Below, piece by piece: positions 24,406-33,310 of a DNA stretch of 64,000 nt (positions are counted from its first letter, which is position 1; each line of letters starts with the position of its first letter). Source of the stretch: Pseudomonas sp. RSB 5.4. GTDB lineage: Bacteria; Pseudomonadota; Gammaproteobacteria; Pseudomonadales; Pseudomonadaceae. The position numbers and the translations under genes were made by a program. The notes under the pieces were generated by a model. That model saw only the letters and a program-made list of their open reading frames with translations, was not told the DNA's origin and searched no databases. The stretch covers positions 6,076,501-6,140,500 of the forward strand of contig NZ_CP146986.1 in assembly GCF_037126175.1 (NCBI RefSeq), in the 5' to 3' direction.

Positions 24406-25885
24406 AAGTCGAATGAGGCATTTCCACGCAGGTGCGGTTACGGCCGGTTTGTTTGGCTCGGTACATCGCATGATCGGCCCGGGACAGCAGCGTGTGCAAG
24501 GTGTCATCCGCTTGCAGGGTGGTGGCGCCGATGCTCACGGTCAGACTCAGGCTGTGGCCATCGTAGGAATACCCCTGTTGTTCGACGTGTCGGCGGATCT
24601 TCTCGGCAATCTTCTGAGCGGTGTCGCCGTCGGTGTCCTTCAGCAATACGATAAATTCCTCACCACCCCAGCGGCAGACAATGTCGGAATGGCGCAGGCA
24701 ACTTTGCAGGTCCCGGGCAAACCCGATCAGCACCTTATCGCCGGCCATGTGCCCGTAGGTGTCGTTCAATGTTTTGAAGTGATCAAGGTCCAGCAACAGT
24801 GCCGTCAGGGGCTTCGGCTCGCGTTGCGCTTCGTGCAGGGCCTGCACGGCGAGCAGGTCGAAGCCACGGCGGTTCGGTAGTTCGGTGAGGCTGTCGAGCG
24901 TGGCCTGCGTCTGAATCTTGCGCTGATAACGCCGGATCACCCGATTGAGCAGGGCCAGCACGCCCAGCGTCACCAGCAGGCAGATCAGCAGGTTGAGGTA
25001 CAGCGACTGACGGATGTCACTGAGCGCGCCATCCTCGCGCTTGTCGACGAACAGATACCAGTGCAATTCCGGGATGTAACGTACGTTGAGAAAATGTCCC
25101 TGACCGTGGGCAGAATATTCGTAACTGCCGCTGTGGGGCTTGGGTAACTGGCTGATCAGGCTTTTCATACTGGCGAGTTCGCTGAGGCTGTGCCCGATGT
25201 GCGCACCTTCCGGGCCGCCGCTGGCGCCGGTGAGCACCAGTCGCCCGAAGGCATCGACGAAGTAGACGCTGCGTTGATAACGCTGCTGGTACTTGTCGAT
25301 GAGCTTGATCACCGCGTCCACCGTCAGGCCTACGCCCGCGGCACCAATGAAGCGGTTGTCGTAGTCGTAGACCTTGTAGTTGATGAAGAAAGTCAGGTTG
25401 TCCTTGTTGGCCAGATCCGGGCCGACGTTAATCTCGTACGGGTCTTTCATGTCGCGCACGCGGAAGTACCAGGCGTCGCGCGGCTCATCAATTCTGACCT
25501 GCTTGAGCACGCCTTTGGCGTGGTAGTACGTGTGGCTGCTGTCGGAGACGAAGAACGCGGTGTAGGCGCCGTAGTGGGTCATGACCTCGTCGAGGTAGCG
25601 GGTCATTTTTACCGGGTCTTTTTCGCCGTTCACCACCCAGTCGCGCATGAACGTATCGCGGGACATCATCGAGGAAATCAGGATCGGTCTGACGAGGTCT
25701 TTCTGGATTTCCGAATAAACGGTGTCGGATGTCAGCGGCAGTTCGGTGTTGACGATGCTGTCGCGGATCGACGCCCGTGAGGCGTAATAGCTGAGCAAGG
25801 AAGTGGCGAGGAAGCCGGCACCAAGCAGTGCGACCAGAGTCAGCACCAGCGAGCGTTGGGAGTACAGCGCAGATCTGTGCGGCAT
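24398..25885 (-). CDS. membrane diguanylate cyclase with periplasmic Cache sensor
   Basis: A 495-residue protein read from ATG 25885. The open frame to 26149 runs through a REP element and is not used. TM1 (LVLTLVALLGAGFLATSLLSY) is followed by a periplasmic dCache-like domain of about 250 residues (DSSHTYYHAKGVLKQ, RDAWYFRVRDMK, GAAGVGLTVDAVI), TM2 near residue 310 and a C-terminal GGDEF domain. The active site is the GGEEF variant (near residue 405) with an RHSD I-site five residues before. It should make c-di-GMP in response to a small extracellular ligand. A cysteine-rich gene overlaps its end. Confidence 0.9.
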   Translation of the reverse strand: MPHRSALYSQRSLVLTLVALLGAGFLATSLLSYYASRASIRDSIVNTELPLTSDTVYSEIQKDLVRPILISSMMSRDTFMRDWVVNGEKDPVKMTRYLDEVMTHYGAYTAFFVSDSSHTYYHAKGVLKQVRIDEPRDAWYFRVRDMKDPYEINVGPDLANKDNLTFFINYKVYDYDNRFIGAAGVGLTVDAVIKLIDKYQQRYQRSVYFVDAFGRLVLTGASGGPEGAHIGHSLSELASMKSLISQLPKPHSGSYEYSAHGQGHFLNVRYIPELHWYLFVDKREDGALSDIRQSLYLNLLICLLVTLGVLALLNRVIRRYQRKIQTQATLDSLTELPNRRGFDLLAVQALHEAQREPKPLTALLLDLDHFKTLNDTYGHMAGDKVLIGFARDLQSCLRHSDIVCRWGGEEFIVLLKDTDGDTAQKIAEKIRRHVEQQGYSYDGHSLSLTVSIGATTLQADDTLHTLLSRADHAMYRAKQTGRNRTCVEMPHSTYA

Positions 25886-26007
25886 GGGCAGTTCCGTTGG
25901 CAGATGAGCCGATGGCAGCATTCTAGTGGCACTGCCGGGAAATAACTGCTCCATACGCGGCGCAAATGGTCGTTCCTGTATTTCTGGGCATTTGCACCGT
26001 TCAACGG

Positions 26008-26094
26008 TGGGGGCGGGCTTGCTCGCGAAGGCGGTTTTCCAGACACATGCATGTTGATTGGCACACCGCATTCGCGAGCAAGCCCGCTCGCACA
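26008..26094. repeat. REP-type inverted pair (family A)
   Basis: The unit GCGGGCTTGCTCGCGAAG near 26013-26030 faces its inverse at 26071-26094. It has diverged slightly (a G replaces a C in the CTCCCAC part), unlike the other copies. It lies in the 340-base gap between the divergent diguanylate cyclase and lipoprotein genes; the rest of the gap shows nothing else clear. Confidence 0.85.
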
Positions 26095-26225
26095 GGGGGA
26101 TTCTCGGGGGAGTGACACCGCTGATCTGAAGCTTGGCCGAGTCCGGCACTTGCCCCGGGCCTGACAGTCAAAACTGTGTCGGCTGCGCTGTCCTGCTGCG
26201 GTCGTGGGTCTTTCAGGAGGCCGTC

Positions 26226-26492
26226 ATGCGTGTTCAGAAACTGTTTCGTCGAGTGTTGCTCGGTGCAGTGCTCGGGCTTGGGCTGTCCGGATGTTATTAC
26301 TACGGGCCTCCCGCCGACGTTTACTACGCCGCTCCCTACTACTATCCCGGCTACTACTCACCTTATTACTACGGCGGATATTACGGCCCGCGCTACTACG
26401 GCGGCGCCCGTTACTATTACGGTGGTTACGGCTATCGCGGTGGTTATGGTCGCGGTTACCACGGCGGCGGCTATCACGGTGGACACCACTGA
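26226..26492 (+). CDS. small Tyr/Gly-rich lipoprotein
   Basis: An 88-residue protein starting at ATG 26226 after CAGGAGG. The signal ends in lipobox LSGC (GAVLGLGLSGCYYY). The mature part is almost wholly low complexity: YY-P-YY and YYGG repeats, then a GYGYRGGYGRGYHGGGYHGGHH tail rich in Gly, Tyr and His. It would be membrane-anchored on the periplasmic side. The His-rich end could bind metal, but there is no direct evidence. A related gene with the same AGGAGGCCG-C leader lies 180 bases downstream. Confidence 0.8.
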   Translation: MRVQKLFRRVLLGAVLGLGLSGCYYYGPPADVYYAAPYYYPGYYSPYYYGGYYGPRYYGGARYYYGGYGYRGGYGRGYHGGGYHGGHH

Positions 26493-26671
26493 TCGGCGGC
26501 TGAATGACAGTGTTTTACAAATGAACAGGATTTCATCAATCACATGTTTCAACTTGTTACGGAAGCGCACCAGATTCGGAAAACGCTGTCAGATCATTCG
26601 TCAGTCACCGAATAACCGACTGATGCCTGCCAGCGTCGCTGGTGTGGCTACTCGCGGTCCAGGAGGCCGCC

Positions 26672-27070
26672 ATGTATCGACGAATTCTACTGCTTGCTGC
26701 GATGCTGTTTTCCGTTGCCGGTTGCGCTCCCTACTCCTACGCAGATAGCTATTACAGCTCGGAGGTCTATACCTCACCCGCTCCGGCCTACTACAACACT
26801 GGTGGCACGTATTACAGCGGTGGCAGCACGTATTACTCGGCCCCGCGCTACTATCAGCCAGCGCCGCGTTACTACCAGCCCGCGCCACGGTATTACTCGC
26901 AACCGCGCTATTACCAGCCGGCCCCGCGTTATTACGAAAGCCGTCGTTGGCACGACAATGATCGCGGGCGCTGGGACGGCCACCGCGGTGGTGGTTGGGA
27001 CCGTGATCGCGGCGGCCGAGATCATCACGGTGATCGGGGTGACCATGGCGGGCGAGGCGGTCGCTGGTAA
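26672..27070 (+). CDS. Tyr-rich repeat lipoprotein
   Basis: A 132-residue protein starting at ATG 26672 after CAGGAGG. The lipobox is VAGC (LLLAAMLFSVAGCAPYSY). The mature part carries about five copies of a PRYYQPA unit between residues 60 and 92, then a charged tail rich in Arg, Asp, Gly and His (RGGGWDRDRGGRDHHGDRGD). The repeat suggests an extended or self-associating surface segment. It resembles the preceding lipoprotein in design and leader sequence and is followed by a strong terminator. Function unknown. Confidence 0.8.
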   Translation: MYRRILLLAAMLFSVAGCAPYSYADSYYSSEVYTSPAPAYYNTGGTYYSGGSTYYSAPRYYQPAPRYYQPAPRYYSQPRYYQPAPRYYESRRWHDNDRGRWDGHRGGGWDRDRGGRDHHGDRGDHGGRGGRW

Positions 27071-27082
27071 TCATCCGCAAAC

Positions 27083-27114
27083 AAAAAAGCGGCGCATTGA
27101 GCGCCGCTTTTTTT
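27083..27114. terminator. rho-independent terminator
   Basis: AAAAAAGCGGCGC-ATTGA-GCGCCGCTTTTTTT is a perfect GC hairpin with flanking A and T tracts. It lies between the lipoprotein gene and the convergent hydratase-family gene and can act in both directions. Confidence 0.92.
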
Positions 27115-27136
27115 GTGCCTGCGACTTGCCGGGCAA

Positions 27137-28249
27137 TCAGTAGCTCGTCAGATCCGCCAACGGATGCCGACCTTCCCAGACCTTGTGAAAGTGCGCTTCC
27201 ACCACCGCGTCCGGCACGGTATTGACGTCCGGCCAATGCCAGTGCGGTTTCTGATCCTTGTCGATCAGTCGCGCCCGCACCCCTTCGCTGAATTCCGGAT
27301 GCCGGCAGCAGTTGAGGCTCAGGGTGTATTCCATCTGAAAGACTTCGGCCAGCGACAGGTGGCGCGCACGGATGATTTGCTCCCAGACCAGGTGCGCGGT
27401 CAGTGGCGAACCCTCGCTCATGGTTTTCGCGGCACGGGCGATCAGCGGGTCGCTGCTGTCACGTTGCAGGCTGATGGCTTTCCAGGCGCAGGTGACGTCG
27501 CTGACGTCGAGCAGTTCGTCGATCTGCCGGCGGCGCGGCAACCACTGCGCCTCGGGCATCTGCCCCTCGGCTTCCTGTTGCAGGGCCTTGAGCAGACTGT
27601 TGAGCTGCATATCGGTCTGTTCCTGCCAGTTGAGTTGCAGCAGGCCTTCGATCAGCTGTGGTTGCTGCTCTTCAAGCAGAAAGCGGTCGGCCAGATCGAG
27701 ATCGATCGCATCACGCCCGTTCATGTGCGCTCCGGTCAGACCGAGGAACAAGCCGAGCTTGCCCGGCAACCGTGACAAAAACCAACTGGCCCCGACGTCC
27801 GGATACAGACCGATGGTGATCTCCGGCATCGCCAGGCGACTGCTCGGCGTGACGATCCGCGTGCTGGCGCCTTGCAACAGGCCCATGCCGCCGCCGAGCA
27901 CGTAACCGTGGCCCCAGCAGATCAGCGGTTTGGGGTAGGTGTGCAGGCTGTAGTCCAGGCGATATTCGGCGGCGAAAAACTGCGCGGCCAGTGGTGGGAC
28001 TTCACCGGGATGGGCGCGACAGGCTTCCACCAGGCTGCGCACTTCGCCGCCGGCGCAGAACGCCTTGGCGCCGTTGCCGCGCAGCAATACGCAGACGATT
28101 TGTGGATCCTTGGCCCAGGCGTTCAGCTTGTCGCTCAGGGCGTTGATCATCGGCAAGGACAGCGCGTTGAGCGACTTTTCAGCGTCCAGGCTGGCGATCC
28201 CGAGGCGGGCGCCGTCGGTGCCGGTGAGTTCTTCGAAGTGCAGATTCAT
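27137..28249 (-). CDS. enoyl-CoA hydratase/isomerase family, 3-hydroxyisobutyryl-CoA hydrolase-like
   Basis: A 370-residue crotonase-fold protein. The oxyanion-hole segment is KAFCAGGEVRSLVE and the second is GYVLGGGMGLLQGAS, followed by RLAMPEITIGLYPDVGASWFLSRLPG with the Glu and Asp typical of 3-hydroxyisobutyryl-CoA hydrolases. The long C-terminal part (about 110 residues more than a simple hydratase) also fits that group. Such an enzyme works in valine breakdown, but no other valine genes are adjacent, so the substrate is inferred from family only. It is divergent from ung. Confidence 0.82.
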   Translation of the reverse strand: MNLHFEELTGTDGARLGIASLDAEKSLNALSLPMINALSDKLNAWAKDPQIVCVLLRGNGAKAFCAGGEVRSLVEACRAHPGEVPPLAAQFFAAEYRLDYSLHTYPKPLICWGHGYVLGGGMGLLQGASTRIVTPSSRLAMPEITIGLYPDVGASWFLSRLPGKLGLFLGLTGAHMNGRDAIDLDLADRFLLEEQQPQLIEGLLQLNWQEQTDMQLNSLLKALQQEAEGQMPEAQWLPRRRQIDELLDVSDVTCAWKAISLQRDSSDPLIARAAKTMSEGSPLTAHLVWEQIIRARHLSLAEVFQMEYTLSLNCCRHPEFSEGVRARLIDKDQKPHWHWPDVNTVPDAVVEAHFHKVWEGRHPLADLTSY

Positions 28250-28381
28250 CGTGACCTCGATCGGGAATTTGAACGATCAGTATGATCGCTGTGTGGGAAA
28301 GTGCCGGATCTGCGTCAGATCAATTGACAAGCGTGGTCGGCTTTCCTAGGGTTCGCCCCATTGTTTTTGCCGGGTATGACC

Positions 28382-29074
28382 ATGACTGCTGACGACCGTA
28401 TCAAACTCGAACCGAGCTGGAAGGAGGCACTGCGTGCTGAGTTCGACCAGCCTTACATGGCAGAGTTGCGCACTTTTCTGCAGCAGGAGCGGGCGGCCGG
28501 CAAGGAAATCTATCCGCCGGGACCGCTGATTTTCAACGCGCTGAATTCGACGCCGCTGGATAAAGTCAAAGTGGTGATCCTCGGCCAGGACCCGTACCAC
28601 GGCCCGGGCCAGGCCCATGGCCTGTGCTTTTCGGTGCAACCCGGCGTGCCGGCTCCGCCGTCGCTGGTCAACATCTATAAAGAGTTGAAGCGCGACCTGA
28701 ACATCGACATTCCCAACCACGGCTACCTGCAGAGCTGGGCTGATCAGGGCGTGTTGATGCTCAACACCACCATGACCGTCGAGCGGGCCAATGCCAACGC
28801 GCATAAGGACAAGGGCTGGCAGTTCTTCACCGACCGGATCATTGAGGTGGTCAGCGAACGGCAGCCGCATCTGGTGTTCATGCTGTGGGGCGCGCATGCG
28901 CAGAGCAAGCAGAAGCTGATCGATGCGACCAAGCACCTGGTGCTGACGTCGGTGCATCCGTCGCCGTTGTCGGCTTATCGAGGCTTCCTGGGTTGTGGGC
29001 ACTTCAGCCGGACCAACAAGTTTCTTGAGCAGAATGGTGAGGCGCCGATCGAGTGGCGGTTGCCGCCGGTTTGA
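28382..29074 (+). CDS. ung: uracil-DNA glycosylase
   Basis: A 230-residue family 1 UDG. The water-activating motif GQDPYHG is at about 68-74 (Asp70), a FMLWG segment follows, and the [14 protein letters not shown] motif provides the uracil/DNA-binding His and the intercalation loop. It removes uracil from DNA to begin base excision repair. ATG 28382 was preferred to ATG 28376 and TTG 28361 as the usual Pseudomonas start. It is a single gene followed by a family-C repeat. Confidence 0.95.
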   Translation: MTADDRIKLEPSWKEALRAEFDQPYMAELRTFLQQERAAGKEIYPPGPLIFNALNSTPLDKVKVVILGQDPYHGPGQAHGLCFSVQPGVPAPPSLVNIYKELKRDLNIDIPNHGYLQSWADQGVLMLNTTMTVERANANAHKDKGWQFFTDRIIEVVSERQPHLVFMLWGAHAQSKQKLIDATKHLVLTSVHPSPLSAYRGFLGCGHFSRTNKFLEQNGEAPIEWRLPPV

Positions 29075-29089
29075 TCGGCTGAGTAAATC

Positions 29090-29222
29090 TGTGGCGAGGG
29101 AGCTTGCTCCCGCTCGGCTGCGCAGCAGCCGCAAAACCTGTGATTTCGGTGTGCCAGAAGAACCCGGTTCAAGGATTTCGGGTCTGCTGCGCAGCCCAGC
29201 GGGAGCAAGCTCCCTCGCCACA
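29090..29222. repeat. inverted repeat (family C)
   Basis: The arms are the same as those at 19090-19183 (TGTGGCGAGGGAGCTTGCTC and complement), here with a centre of about 80 bases that contains an inner GGCTGCGCAGCAG-type inverted segment. It lies between convergent ung and the AbrB-like gene. Confidence 0.88.
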
Positions 29223-29233
29223 GTGACTCGGTG

Positions 29234-30268
29234 TTACTCGGGATTACGGTTCCAATACTTGAACAACGGCTCCGCCAGAAACAGCACAAACAGCAACCGC
29301 ATTACCTGCATCGCCGTCACCAGCGGTACCGACAGTTGCAGGGTCTCCGCCGTCAGGCTCATTTCGGCGATGCCGCCGGGCATCATGCCCAACGTCAGCG
29401 AGCGCAAATCCAGATGGGTCAGCGCACTCAAACCCAAAGCCGCCAACGTTGCGATCAACATGGTCAGCGCCGTGCCGATCAATGTACGCCCCATGAATGA
29501 CGGCGCGCGGCGGAAGAACTGTCGGTTGAAGTGACAGCCCAGCCCGCTGCCGATCAGCCACTGGCCGATCTGGCTGCCGCCATCCGGCAGGCCGATATGC
29601 AAATCCCAGGCAATGCTCACCGTGGCACTGACCAGCAGCGGCCCGAACAGCCACGGATTGGGTTGACGCAAGCGTTGCCAGAGCCAGGCGAGCAGGGCAC
29701 CTGTAGGAAACAGAATCGCCAGCCAGCGCCAATCGACGTTGCCGGCGTGGGACATCGGTGTGCCGTCACCCAGCAGATATTTGAACGCGGCCGGCACGCA
29801 CAGCACCACCACCAGCACCCGCAGACTTTGCCCCGCCGCCACATGGCTGAGCAGCGCGCCATTGCGCGCGCCGAGATTGACCATCTCTCCGGAGCCGCCG
29901 GGCATGCTCGAGAAAAACGCCGTGGCGCGATCCTCGCCGGTGCGGCGCATCAGCCATACGCCGACCACCGCCGACAGACTGGTGACCAGCGCACCGAAGA
30001 AGATCAAACCGAAGTGACTCAGCACCTGCTCCATCACCACCGGGGTGAAGTGCAGGCCGATGCCGATCCCGACAATCAATTGGCCGCATTTGCGCCCGCC
30101 AGGGATCTCGGTCAATTGCCAGGGTGTCAGGCAGCGCACCAGGATGATCGCCAGCAGCGAGCCGACCATCCACGGCAGTGGCCAGCCGATCTGGCTGGCG
30201 ATAAAACCGCCAAGCAGACCGACCAGCGGGGTGGCCCACCAGCTTCTGAGGGAGGAGCGATCAGACAT
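29234..30268 (-). CDS. AbrB family membrane protein (putative ammonia monooxygenase-like)
   Basis: A 344-residue integral membrane protein with about 9-10 segments and an internal duplication. GGSGEMVNLGA in the first half matches GGIAEMSLTAE in the second, the signature of the AbrB/PF05145 family. The names ammonia monooxygenase and transcriptional regulator attached to this family are historic, and its real role is unknown. It overlaps tctA by 8 bases and is the last gene of the tricarboxylate transport operon, so a part in carboxylate transport or its control is a reasonable inference. Confidence 0.82.
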   Translation of the reverse strand: MSDRSSLRSWWATPLVGLLGGFIASQIGWPLPWMVGSLLAIILVRCLTPWQLTEIPGGRKCGQLIVGIGIGLHFTPVVMEQVLSHFGLIFFGALVTSLSAVVGVWLMRRTGEDRATAFFSSMPGGSGEMVNLGARNGALLSHVAAGQSLRVLVVVLCVPAAFKYLLGDGTPMSHAGNVDWRWLAILFPTGALLAWLWQRLRQPNPWLFGPLLVSATVSIAWDLHIGLPDGGSQIGQWLIGSGLGCHFNRQFFRRAPSFMGRTLIGTALTMLIATLAALGLSALTHLDLRSLTLGMMPGGIAEMSLTAETLQLSVPLVTAMQVMRLLFVLFLAEPLFKYWNRNPE

Positions 30269-31775
30269 CGGCGATGGCGCGTTGCGCTGCCGAGCGTTTT
30301 CGCCAGATGCGCAGCAGCGGCATCAGCAACATGATCGCGGTCAGGACCCAGACACCGAAAGTGATCGGGCTCGACCAGAGGATTTCCAGCGCACCATTGG
30401 AGATCGATAGCGCACGACGCAGGTTCTGCTCCATCAGCCCGCCGAGAATGAACCCCAGCAGCACGGGAGACAGCGGGAAATCCAGCTTGCGCAGGATGTA
30501 ACCGAAGATGCCGATGCCGACCATCAGGAACAGGTCGAAGGTGGTCGCATGCACGGCGTACACGCCGATCCCGGTGATGATCGCGATCACCGGCACCAGT
30601 GCCCAGTTCGGCACAGCGAGGATGCGGGTGAAGATGCGGATCATCGGGATGTTGAGGATCACCAACATGATGTTGGCAATGAACAACGAGGCAATCAGGC
30701 CCCAGACGATGTCCGGTTGCTGTTGGAACAACAGCGGCCCCGGGGTGATGTTGTACAGCGACAGCGCGCCGATCATCACTGCAGTGGTGCCCGAACCGGG
30801 TACGCCGAGGGTCAGCATCGGCACCAGCGCGCCACAGGCCGAAGCGCCGATCGCGGTCTCAGGAGCGGCGAGGCCACGGGCGTCACCCTGACCGAATTTG
30901 CCGCCGGCACCGGCAATGCGTTTTTCGGTCATGTAGGCCACGGCGCTGGCCAGCGTCGCGCCGGCACCCGGCAACACGCCCATGATGAAACCCAGCAGGC
31001 CGCAACGGATGTTCACCACGAACACCGACGCCGCTTCCTTGAAGTTGAACATCATGCGCCCGGTGGCCTTCACCGCTTCCTGACCGCGATGGGTTTTTTC
31101 CAGCAGCAGGAGGATTTCACTGACCGAGAACAGACCCAGCACCAACACCACGAACTGGATGCCGTCGGTAAGGTGAATGTTGTCGCCGGTGAAGCGATAA
31201 ACACCGCTGTTGGCGTCGATGCCGACGGTCGACAGAAACAGGCCGATCAGCGCCGCAATAAAAGTCTTCAGCGGTCGATCACCGGCCATGCCGCCGAGGC
31301 AGACAATCGCAAACACCATCAGCACGAAGTATTCCGCCGGGCCGAAGGCAATCGCCCATTTCGCCAGCAACGGGGCGAACAGCACCATGCCGCAGGTGGC
31401 GATGAACGCACCGATGAACGAACTCCACGCCGACAGCGACAGGGCGACACCGGCCAGGCCCTGACGCGCCATCGGATAACCGTCGAGGGTGGTCATCACG
31501 GTGGAAGCTTCGCCCGGAATGTTCAGCAGGATCGAGCTGATCCGCCCACCGTATTCGCAGCCCAGATACACCGCCGCCAGCAGAATCAGCGCCGACTCCG
31601 GTGGCAGGCCAAGGGCGAAGGCGATCGGGATCAGCAGGGCTACGCCATTGATCGGGCCCAGGCCGGGCAACAGCCCGACCACGGTGCCGATCAGCGTGCC
31701 GGTCAGGGCCGTGACCAGGTTGTACGGACTCAGCGCGACGCCGAAGCCCTGACCCAAATAACCGAGAGTATCCAT
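30261..31775 (-). CDS. tctA: tripartite tricarboxylate transporter, large permease TctA
   Basis: A 504-residue protein with about 12 membrane segments. The N-terminal GTLIGTVVGLLPGLGPINGVALLIPI and the later LPGAGATLASAVAYMTEKR, with TLGVPGSGTTAVMIGAL, are the conserved glycine-proline motifs of TctA. It forms the main transport channel of the TctABC system in the inner membrane. It starts 1 base from the tctB stop and ends inside the AbrB-like gene, so the operon is tightly coupled. Confidence 0.93.
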   Translation of the reverse strand: MDTLGYLGQGFGVALSPYNLVTALTGTLIGTVVGLLPGLGPINGVALLIPIAFALGLPPESALILLAAVYLGCEYGGRISSILLNIPGEASTVMTTLDGYPMARQGLAGVALSLSAWSSFIGAFIATCGMVLFAPLLAKWAIAFGPAEYFVLMVFAIVCLGGMAGDRPLKTFIAALIGLFLSTVGIDANSGVYRFTGDNIHLTDGIQFVVLVLGLFSVSEILLLLEKTHRGQEAVKATGRMMFNFKEAASVFVVNIRCGLLGFIMGVLPGAGATLASAVAYMTEKRIAGAGGKFGQGDARGLAAPETAIGASACGALVPMLTLGVPGSGTTAVMIGALSLYNITPGPLLFQQQPDIVWGLIASLFIANIMLVILNIPMIRIFTRILAVPNWALVPVIAIITGIGVYAVHATTFDLFLMVGIGIFGYILRKLDFPLSPVLLGFILGGLMEQNLRRALSISNGALEILWSSPITFGVWVLTAIMLLMPLLRIWRKRSAAQRAIADV

Positions 31776-31776
31776 A

Positions 31777-32235
31777 TCAGTTCTCCAGAACGTCGAGCAG
31801 GCCCAGAGGCAGCGGAACGTCCATCAGACGGTCGAACAGCAGGTACAGACCGATGGCCATCAACGTTGTCACCACGATACTCGGCAGCCAGCGACCGCCG
31901 TACAGGCGCGCCATCGGGATGCCGATCAGGATGCTGCTGAGGATGAAGCCCAGCGGTTCGAACAGGCCAGCGAACACCAGCAGCAGGACGACGCAGATGC
32001 CGATCTTGGTCAGGGTTTCGCGATCCAGCGGTGGCTCGTCCTCGCTGTGTTTGATCGGTGCCGGGCGGAACACCATGTACAGCAGCGCCACGCCCATCAA
32101 GCCGAGCATCAGCAGGGGAAAGGCACGCGGGCCGACCGGTTCATAAGAAAAAGCCGCTTGATACGGCCACGCCATCAGCGCCAGGCCGACACAGGCCAGC
32201 AATAGCACTGAGGCGAAAATGCGTTGTAAGAGCAT
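31777..32235 (-). CDS. tctB: tripartite tricarboxylate transporter, small subunit TctB
   Basis: A 152-residue protein from ATG 32235 (CAGGAG 5 bases upstream); an extension to 32274 is not supported. It has about four hydrophobic segments (IFASVLLLACVGLALMAWPY, FPLLMLGLMGVALLYMVF, LTKIGICVVLLLVFAGLFEPLGFILSSILIGI, and a C-terminal one), matching the poorly conserved TctB. It is the small membrane partner of TctA. Confidence 0.9.
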   Translation of the reverse strand: MLLQRIFASVLLLACVGLALMAWPYQAAFSYEPVGPRAFPLLMLGLMGVALLYMVFRPAPIKHSEDEPPLDRETLTKIGICVVLLLVFAGLFEPLGFILSSILIGIPMARLYGGRWLPSIVVTTLMAIGLYLLFDRLMDVPLPLGLLDVLEN

Positions 32236-32293
32236 GGGAAACTCCTGTGCCGAGGCCTCGATGCGCGGGGCCACGGCTGCTAGAGAGAGGCGA

Positions 32294-33271
32294 TCACTGA
32301 ATCAGGCCGAACTCTTTGGCCAGCACTTTGTAGTCCGCCACCTGTTTCTTCACGTAGGTGTCCAGCTCCGGGCCGGTCATGGCGAACGGGAACAGTTCAC
32401 GCTGATCGCGCAGCTTGGCGAAATCGTCCGAGGCCAGCAGTTTGTCGAAGGCGTCTTTCCACCAGGCGTAGTCTTCGTCGCTGACTTTTGGCCCGAGGTA
32501 GAAACCGCGCACCACCGGCCAGACGATGTCGTAGCCCTGCTCGCGGGCGGTCGGGATGTCTTTCATTTCCGGCTCGTCGATGCGCTTGTCGGCGAACACC
32601 GCGAGCAGACGCATGTCACCGCTCTGGATATGCGGCATGGAGTCGGAGATGTCGGTACTACCCACTTGGATGTGACCGCCGAGCAGTGCAGTAGCGATTT
32701 CGCCGCCGCCTTCGAGGGCGACGTAACGCAGGTCACGCGGGTTGATCCCCGCCGCCTTGGCGATCAGTGCGGTCTGCATCCAGTCCTGGCTGCCGACGGT
32801 GCCACCGGAGCCGATGACCACGGAGCTCGGATCTTTCTTCAGGGCTTTGACCAGATCGTCGAGGGTCTTGTAGGGCGAATCGCTTTTCACCGCGATGGCG
32901 CCGTAGCTGGTGCCGACGGCGGCCAGCCAACGCACGTTGGTTTCATCGAAACGACCGAACTTGCCTTGCGCCAGGTTCAGCAACGAACCGCTGGACCATG
33001 CCACCAGCGTGCCCGCATCGGCCGGACGCTGAGCGACGACCGCGTTGTACGCCACCGCGCCGACACCGCCGGGCATGTAGGTCACGCGCATCGGTTTGGT
33101 CAGCAGTTTTTCATTGACCAGCGCGCTTTGCGCCAGTTTGCAGGTCAGGTCGAAGCCGCCACCGGGGGAGGCCGGTGCGATGCATTCGGGGCGTTTTGGT
33201 TCAGCCATCAGTTGGCCGGCGAACAGCATGACGCCGGCGGCTAGAGCAACTTTACGCAGTGATAAGTTCAT
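32294..33271 (-). CDS. tctC: tripartite tricarboxylate transporter substrate-binding protein TctC
   Basis: A 325-residue periplasmic protein with signal peptide ending LFAGQLMAEP. It has the Bug/TctC fold: PASPGGGFDLTCKLAQ for ligand carboxylate contacts, then PMRVTYMPGGVGAVAYN, and IGSGGTVGSQDWMQ. It captures citrate or related tricarboxylates and hands them to TctAB. It is placed between the porin gene and tctB in the same operon. Confidence 0.93.
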   Translation of the reverse strand: MNLSLRKVALAAGVMLFAGQLMAEPKRPECIAPASPGGGFDLTCKLAQSALVNEKLLTKPMRVTYMPGGVGAVAYNAVVAQRPADAGTLVAWSSGSLLNLAQGKFGRFDETNVRWLAAVGTSYGAIAVKSDSPYKTLDDLVKALKKDPSSVVIGSGGTVGSQDWMQTALIAKAAGINPRDLRYVALEGGGEIATALLGGHIQVGSTDISDSMPHIQSGDMRLLAVFADKRIDEPEMKDIPTAREQGYDIVWPVVRGFYLGPKVSDEDYAWWKDAFDKLLASDDFAKLRDQRELFPFAMTGPELDTYVKKQVADYKVLAKEFGLIQ

Positions 33272-33310
33272 CTATGTCTCCTTGGGAGTTGTTGTTATGG
33301 ACGTACTGAA

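Noticed and set aside
24398..26149. Long N-terminal extension of the Cache-GGDEF cyclase to 26149
   Set aside because: The added part translates a REP element; ATG 25885 directly precedes the first membrane segment.
30549..31940. A 463-codon frame opposite tctA
   Set aside because: Its text is antisense-type (Gln/His/Arg-rich), while tctA on the other strand has all family motifs.
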